From Opisthocomus hoazin (taxonomy: Eukaryota > Chordata > Aves > Opisthocomiformes > Opisthocomidae): 64,000 nucleotides of DNA. Under the pieces are notes generated by a model, which was given only the letters and a program-made list of their open reading frames with translations, was not told where the DNA came from and did no database searches. The stretch lies in the NCBI RefSeq assembly GCF_030867145.1, contig NC_134433.1:15783896-15847895 (forward strand), in the 5' to 3' direction. Below, piece after piece: positions 49,894 to 64,000 of this stretch. Each line of letters opens with the position of its first letter. The stretch's first letter is position 1. The position numbers and the translations under genes were made by a program.

Positions 49894-52800
49894 CGTGCTT
49901 GGGCAGAGGGATGCGGTGGGATGCTCTTCAGGGGACGCCGAATCATCCCATGGCGTGAGCCGGCGCGGGACGGCCGCGCTGCCAGGGAGGCTGAGGCTTC
50001 GGCACGGGCACACACTCTGCTTCAACCTGTTCCTGGTGACGTCTTTACTGTCTCTTTTTAGCTCCCCTGGTCAGTCTGAGAGGGATGTTGGGGCTGCACA
50101 GAGAGAAACCAGAGAGGACACAAAGTTGGGGAGCAGCTGCAGGGAAGCTGCCGGCGGGGAGCACGTCCTCGGCAATGCCATCGCGGCGTATTCACACACT
50201 TGAGGGCTCTTCAGCCCCATGGAGCTGTGAAATTCAAAGCACGCCGCGTCGCTCGGGGAGCAGAGCGCAAACAGAAAGGGGCTCCTCCAAAGCTGAAATA
50301 TTTGACAACATTTTCTATTCTTAGCGACGCAAGCACATGCTCGCCGAACGGAATCAGAGCACGGCGTGTCGGCAGGCAGGCAGCGGCTGGGGAAGGCGCT
50401 GCGGCTGCGAAGGTCCCGGGTGAGGAGGGTGCACGGGTGCACGCACGCCTGCCCAGCCCAGCTCATCCGCTCCGTAACCCCGGGAGATGTGCAGGCAGCA
50501 GGAAAGCAAAATATTGCTTGATGGCTCGTGTCCCACTGCAGGTCCTGACGCACAGGGGGTTCTGCCAGGGTAACGGGATGAGAGGCCGGGGTTCGGGGAG
50601 CTCGTCCCCCTGCCCCGCGCCTTCCCCAGCAGGCAGGACAGCTAATGGCGCCTCTGCAGAGAGGCACTTCGTTAACCGCTTCGTGGCCGAGCGCAGCGGG
50701 GGAAGCAGCTCCTCTCCGTACGAGTCGCACCACGACGCGGGTTGGACAAATTCACCGCGGGTATTGCTGCTTCTGGCGGCGGACGGCCCCGGGGAGCCAC
50801 GTGCGGGGCGGCCGGCGGGGACGCGACCGGCCGAGGGCTGCGCGGGGGTTTCAGTGGCATCAGGCAGAGCACGTTGGTGGCACCGGCGGGCAGCCCGGGA
50901 GGCTCCCCACAACTGGGCTCGGCACGGGTGCCGGAACCGGGGGACACGCCGGCAGCGTTCCCGTCCTTCCCAACGAGGCGGGAGGTGCTGAGGAAGAAAG
51001 CGGGGAAGATTTCTGTTTGCAAAGGCAGAGGAGAGCAGCCTCGGGACGGCGGGAAACGGGCCACGCGGTGCCCTGGAAATTCCCTTTGCACGCTCGCCGC
51101 GGGTACCGGCGCGGCTGCGGAGTGGCTGCTGATGCTATCGCTGTCCCGGAGCGATGACTAAGGGAGCTGGAAGGTATAAATTCAATAACACATCACTTCG
51201 AGCCACCTGTTCTGTGGGTTTGTCCAAAGCAGTGCTGCTTTAATTAAGATGGAGAGTTTACAAATCTAACCTTTGTTTATTCTGCTTTGGGGCATGTATA
51301 ATGTAAATACGCGTTTTCAAACGCTGTGGCTTTTTATATTTCCAGGTATAATTCTGGGTAAAGGAAAGTTCGTCAGGTTTTGGCATAGACCTGCCCTCCG
51401 TAAGCGCAGCTCCTGCGAGCTCCTTCTCCCCCCGGGGACCCTGCAGCACCCCGGCTCGCTGTGCTCCCGACCCAGCTTTTCCCTCGGCGATGGCTGCCCC
51501 GCTGCGGGATGTGTCGGGTGGGCGAGCGGGGCTGGGGGGGCTCAGCCGGACGCTGTCGAGAGAAAAGCGGGCTCTGGGCTCACTGTCCCGCTCCTCTGAC
51601 TTGGTAAGCAGGCTTTGAGTCTCCGAGGTTCTGTTTCTGTATCCCCTCTTGGTTCTTTAGTTGTAAAAACAACAAGAACGTGGAGTTGAGCCTCCTACGT
51701 GCTCATCGGGATTTCTTCGATGACTCAGTGATACGCTTGGGTGGTTTTCTTAGCCTTTAATTGAAGTGAGTGTGAGCCCTGAACAAAGCGAGCTCTCCCA
51801 AGCCTTCATTAATAAGCGTTCACAAAAATAACTGACCGACCCGGAGAAAAATAACCGGGAGCGGCAGTGGTGTCCCCCAGACGCAGGTTTCCTCTCCCGG
51901 CTCTCCCGCAGCCCTGCTCTGCCGGAGGCAGCGCCGGGGCGGAATAAAGGGCGGGAGAGGAGAGGGAAACCCTCCGGCGCGGGCACGCCGGCTGGGAAGA
52001 GCATTGCCGCCGAGCAGAGCAAACCGCCTGCGGGCGAGCCGGGCTGCTGCGACGCCGGCGGGGCGAGCGCCCGTGCTGCAAACCCCTGCGACTCCTTTTT
52101 TCTTCCCGGTTTGTTTTTCTCCACGCGGAGCTCCCGCAGCGCAGGGCGGGATTCCGCCCGTTTGCAGCGCTGCCCGCCGGGCATCGGCACGGGGGTCTTC
52201 CGTGGTGCCCACCGGGGGGGTCAAACCAAGCAGGCTCCAGATGCCCCGGGGCAGGCGGGTGCTCAGAGCGGGTCCGGCTGCTCCAGGCCGCCGAGCCGCC
52301 CCGGGCGCGTACCCATAACCTCTCCTCTTGGGTCGCAAGGCCAAGAAATGGGTTTTTTTAAAAAACACAAACAGATTTTGACCCAATCACTCGACTCCAG
52401 CGCTGGAGTTTGCAGGAAAAAAGAGAGCCGGTAGCCCGAGAGGCACGAAAAGATGGCAAGCGTCACCCTGAACAGAACAACCGCTGTTTTGCAACGCCCT
52501 CGGAAAGTGGAGAAACGCTCGGGGAGGGCCGAGGACCAGCGCCGTGGAGCCAGGTGACTCGCCCAAGATTGCACAAGGCGCCGGCTGAGCGGGTGGGCTG
52601 GGACCCCCGCCGAGCCCGCTGCCCACAGCCGCTGGGTCCCTGCCGCCGCGGCACCGGCGTTACGCTGAGCGGGGGCTTCGCCGCCGGCCTTCGCGTTATC
52701 CTCAACAGGAGGCGAGAAAAACCACCCGGCTCTCCCGCGAGGGAGGAAGCGCCGTGGGAAACTCCCGTCGACGCGAGCCGCATTTAGCCCCGCTCGCTGA

Positions 52801-53179
52801 AGTCGACGGGGCTGTGTTTCTTCGAGCGCCCGACCCACCGGGCATTCCTGGGGAAGCGGGCGAGGCATCAGATGCGCAGCGTGGCTCGGCGCGGGTCTGC
52901 GCCCGAGCAAAGGGCATCGATCGGAGCCAGGAAAATAGAATAAACCCTTGTGAGTCCGTTCTCAGCTCTCCCGGCGCCGGGGAAGCCGGCGAGCAGAGGT
53001 CTGGGCTGACCACGCGTCCGATCCACCACACGCCCGGTTTCCCCGCACCCACCCTGTGCCCCGCGGCCCTCCCTGTGCCCCGGGGAGCACCGGGGCAGCC
53101 CTGGGAGCCGTCCCCGCACCCGGAGCTGCGGGCCCCGTCCCGTCGCCTGCCAGGGACGCGCTTGAGGCGTGTGAACACG
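49894..53179. other. Intergenic 5' of VEZF1
   Basis: CpG-rich DNA with a CpG-poor AT patch at 51170-51390 and 51600-51830. I see no coding exon, repeat or RNA gene. Confidence 0.4.
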
Positions 53180-54041
53180 TAATTAACGGGAAGCCTGTGC
53201 TTAATTGCTTGTGGCTTTGATTTGCATTCGGGTGCTGCGGCGGAGGTGGCTCGGACGCCAGCACGGGCGGGCAGCCGGCGGCTGGGACCGGGGCTGGGGC
53301 TCGGACCGGGATCGGCGGCAGCGGGGGGCCGGGCCGGGGGCCGGCGCTGCCCCACGAACGGCTTTGCCCCCCCGGAGCCCCGCGCCGCGGCCGGACCCCG
53401 CGGGGGGGGGGGGGCTGAGCACGGCGCGGAGCTGGGCGAGCCCCGGGGCGGCCCCGCTCCCCCGCGGGGCCCCCGCCCGCCGCCGCCCCCGCGGCTCCCT
53501 CCCCGCGCGGCGGGCGGGGGCGGCGGGCGGGGAGGGGAGAAGGGGCGGGCGGGCGGCTCGGCGGGCCCGGGCGAGGCGGCGGCGGCGGCCCTGGACACCT
53601 CGCCCGCTCCTCCATCTTCTCTCGCCACAGCTCGCCTCGGCTTCCCCAGCCCGGGACCGGCCCATTGCCAGCCCCGCGGGGGGGGGCGGCCGGCCCAGCC
53701 GCGCCGCCCCGGCCCCGCCGCCCTCCCCGCCGCTCCGCCGCGCCGCCTCGGCCCCGCCGCCCGCCCCGAGGCGAAGGGAGCGGCGGGGGCGGCGCTGCGG
53801 CGGCCCGGGCCCGCGCCGCCCCGCCGGGCCTCCGCGCCGCCGCCTCCCCCCTCTGGGCCGCAGTGGTGCAGCCCGGAGGTTAGCGGAAGCGGCCGCTCGG
53901 CGCTGCCATGTTGAGCCGCCGCCGCCGCCGCCGCTTTGTTGTCGGCTCCATGTAGCTGGGGCCCGGGGGAGGGAGGGGGGGGGACCGCGCCGCCGGAGCC
54001 GCCGCCGCCGCCTCCCCGCCGAGGGCCGCGACGCCCCCGCC
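53180..54041 (+). promoter_or_regulatory. VEZF1: VEZF1 CpG-island promoter and 5'UTR
   Basis: The most GC-extreme segment of the window, with a G-run at about 53402-53414 and many CGG/CCG runs. No TATA box. The start site cannot be fixed from sequence. The 5'UTR includes at least the sequence from about 53880, and contains a 15-codon upstream ORF at 53908-53955. Confidence 0.6.
53908..53955 (+). CDS. Upstream ORF in VEZF1 5'UTR
   Basis: ATG at 53908 in a CTGCCATGT context, then an Arg run (six CGC codons) and a TAG at 53953-53955: MLSRRRRRRFVVGSM. It ends 86 bp before the VEZF1 ATG, so reinitiation is possible. It counts only if the transcription start lies upstream of 53908, which is inferred. 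Confidence 0.4.
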   Translation: MLSRRRRRRFVVGSM

Positions 54042-63845
<9,804 letters not shown>

Positions 63846-64000
63846 GTAAAACAAAACAATACTTACGGTCTTGGTTTTGTACGATGCTGCAGTTCACAGT
63901 TACATAGGGAGTTTCAGATGCCAGAAGAGGATGGCTTACATGACAGTTTCATGCTTGGTGTTAGAAGTAATAGCTGAAAGCTAGCAGGAGGAGAACATGA

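Overview
The window reads as avian nuclear DNA. It carries at least eight GC-rich, 5'-truncated CR1 LINE copies, two of them ending in the ATTCTGTG-type 3' tandem repeat and the others carrying its complement. It also has compact vertebrate genes behind four strong CpG islands and many GC-rich minisatellites, as expected of a bird microchromosome. The exact species cannot be read from the sequence. The base spelling of the CR1 copies is not what I would expect of chicken, but that is only an impression.

Layout, left to right. At 796-963 on the minus strand is the first coding exon of HEATR6, whose remaining exons lie off the left edge. Its CpG promoter has two ETS sites 30 bp apart, followed by a 17-bp-unit minisatellite (about 1259-2128). 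After about 9.7 kb without a recognisable gene (two CR1 copies, a 42-bp triplication) comes DYNLL2 on the minus strand, roughly 18.9 kb down to 11.8 kb. Both of its coding exons (15362-15493 and 13525-13662) are complete and encode the whole 89-residue dynein light chain. From 19.1 to 37.2 kb is a CpG-rich intergenic region with three CR1 copies, a 23-bp minisatellite, and weak candidate minus-strand features at 24.1-24.4 kb and 28.6-28.9 kb. SRSF1 follows on the plus strand: four coding exons between 38003 and 39594 encode exactly 248 residues, followed by a long conserved-looking 3'UTR to about 41540. Then come 12 kb of intergenic DNA with a CR1 copy, a 29-bp minisatellite, a near-perfect 100-bp inverted repeat at 47179-47278 and another CR1 copy. 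Finally VEZF1 runs on the plus strand from 54042 and leaves the window on the right; five coding exons are present, including six C2H2 zinc fingers and a 34-glutamine tract.

The arrangement DYNLL2(-) SRSF1(+) VEZF1(+) is the same block, with the same relative orientations, that I know from human 17q22. HEATR6 next to DYNLL2 is different from human. The genes are independent housekeeping or regulatory loci (HEAT-repeat protein, motor light chain, splicing factor, zinc-finger transcription factor), not a pathway. The most interesting signals are the splice-site and GGA-motif organisation of the SRSF1 3'UTR, which fits autoregulated unproductive splicing, the 47.2-kb hairpin, and the higher-order 17-bp minisatellite beside HEATR6. 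I saw no CRISPR array, operon, tRNA or rRNA gene, and no convincing new multi-gene system.
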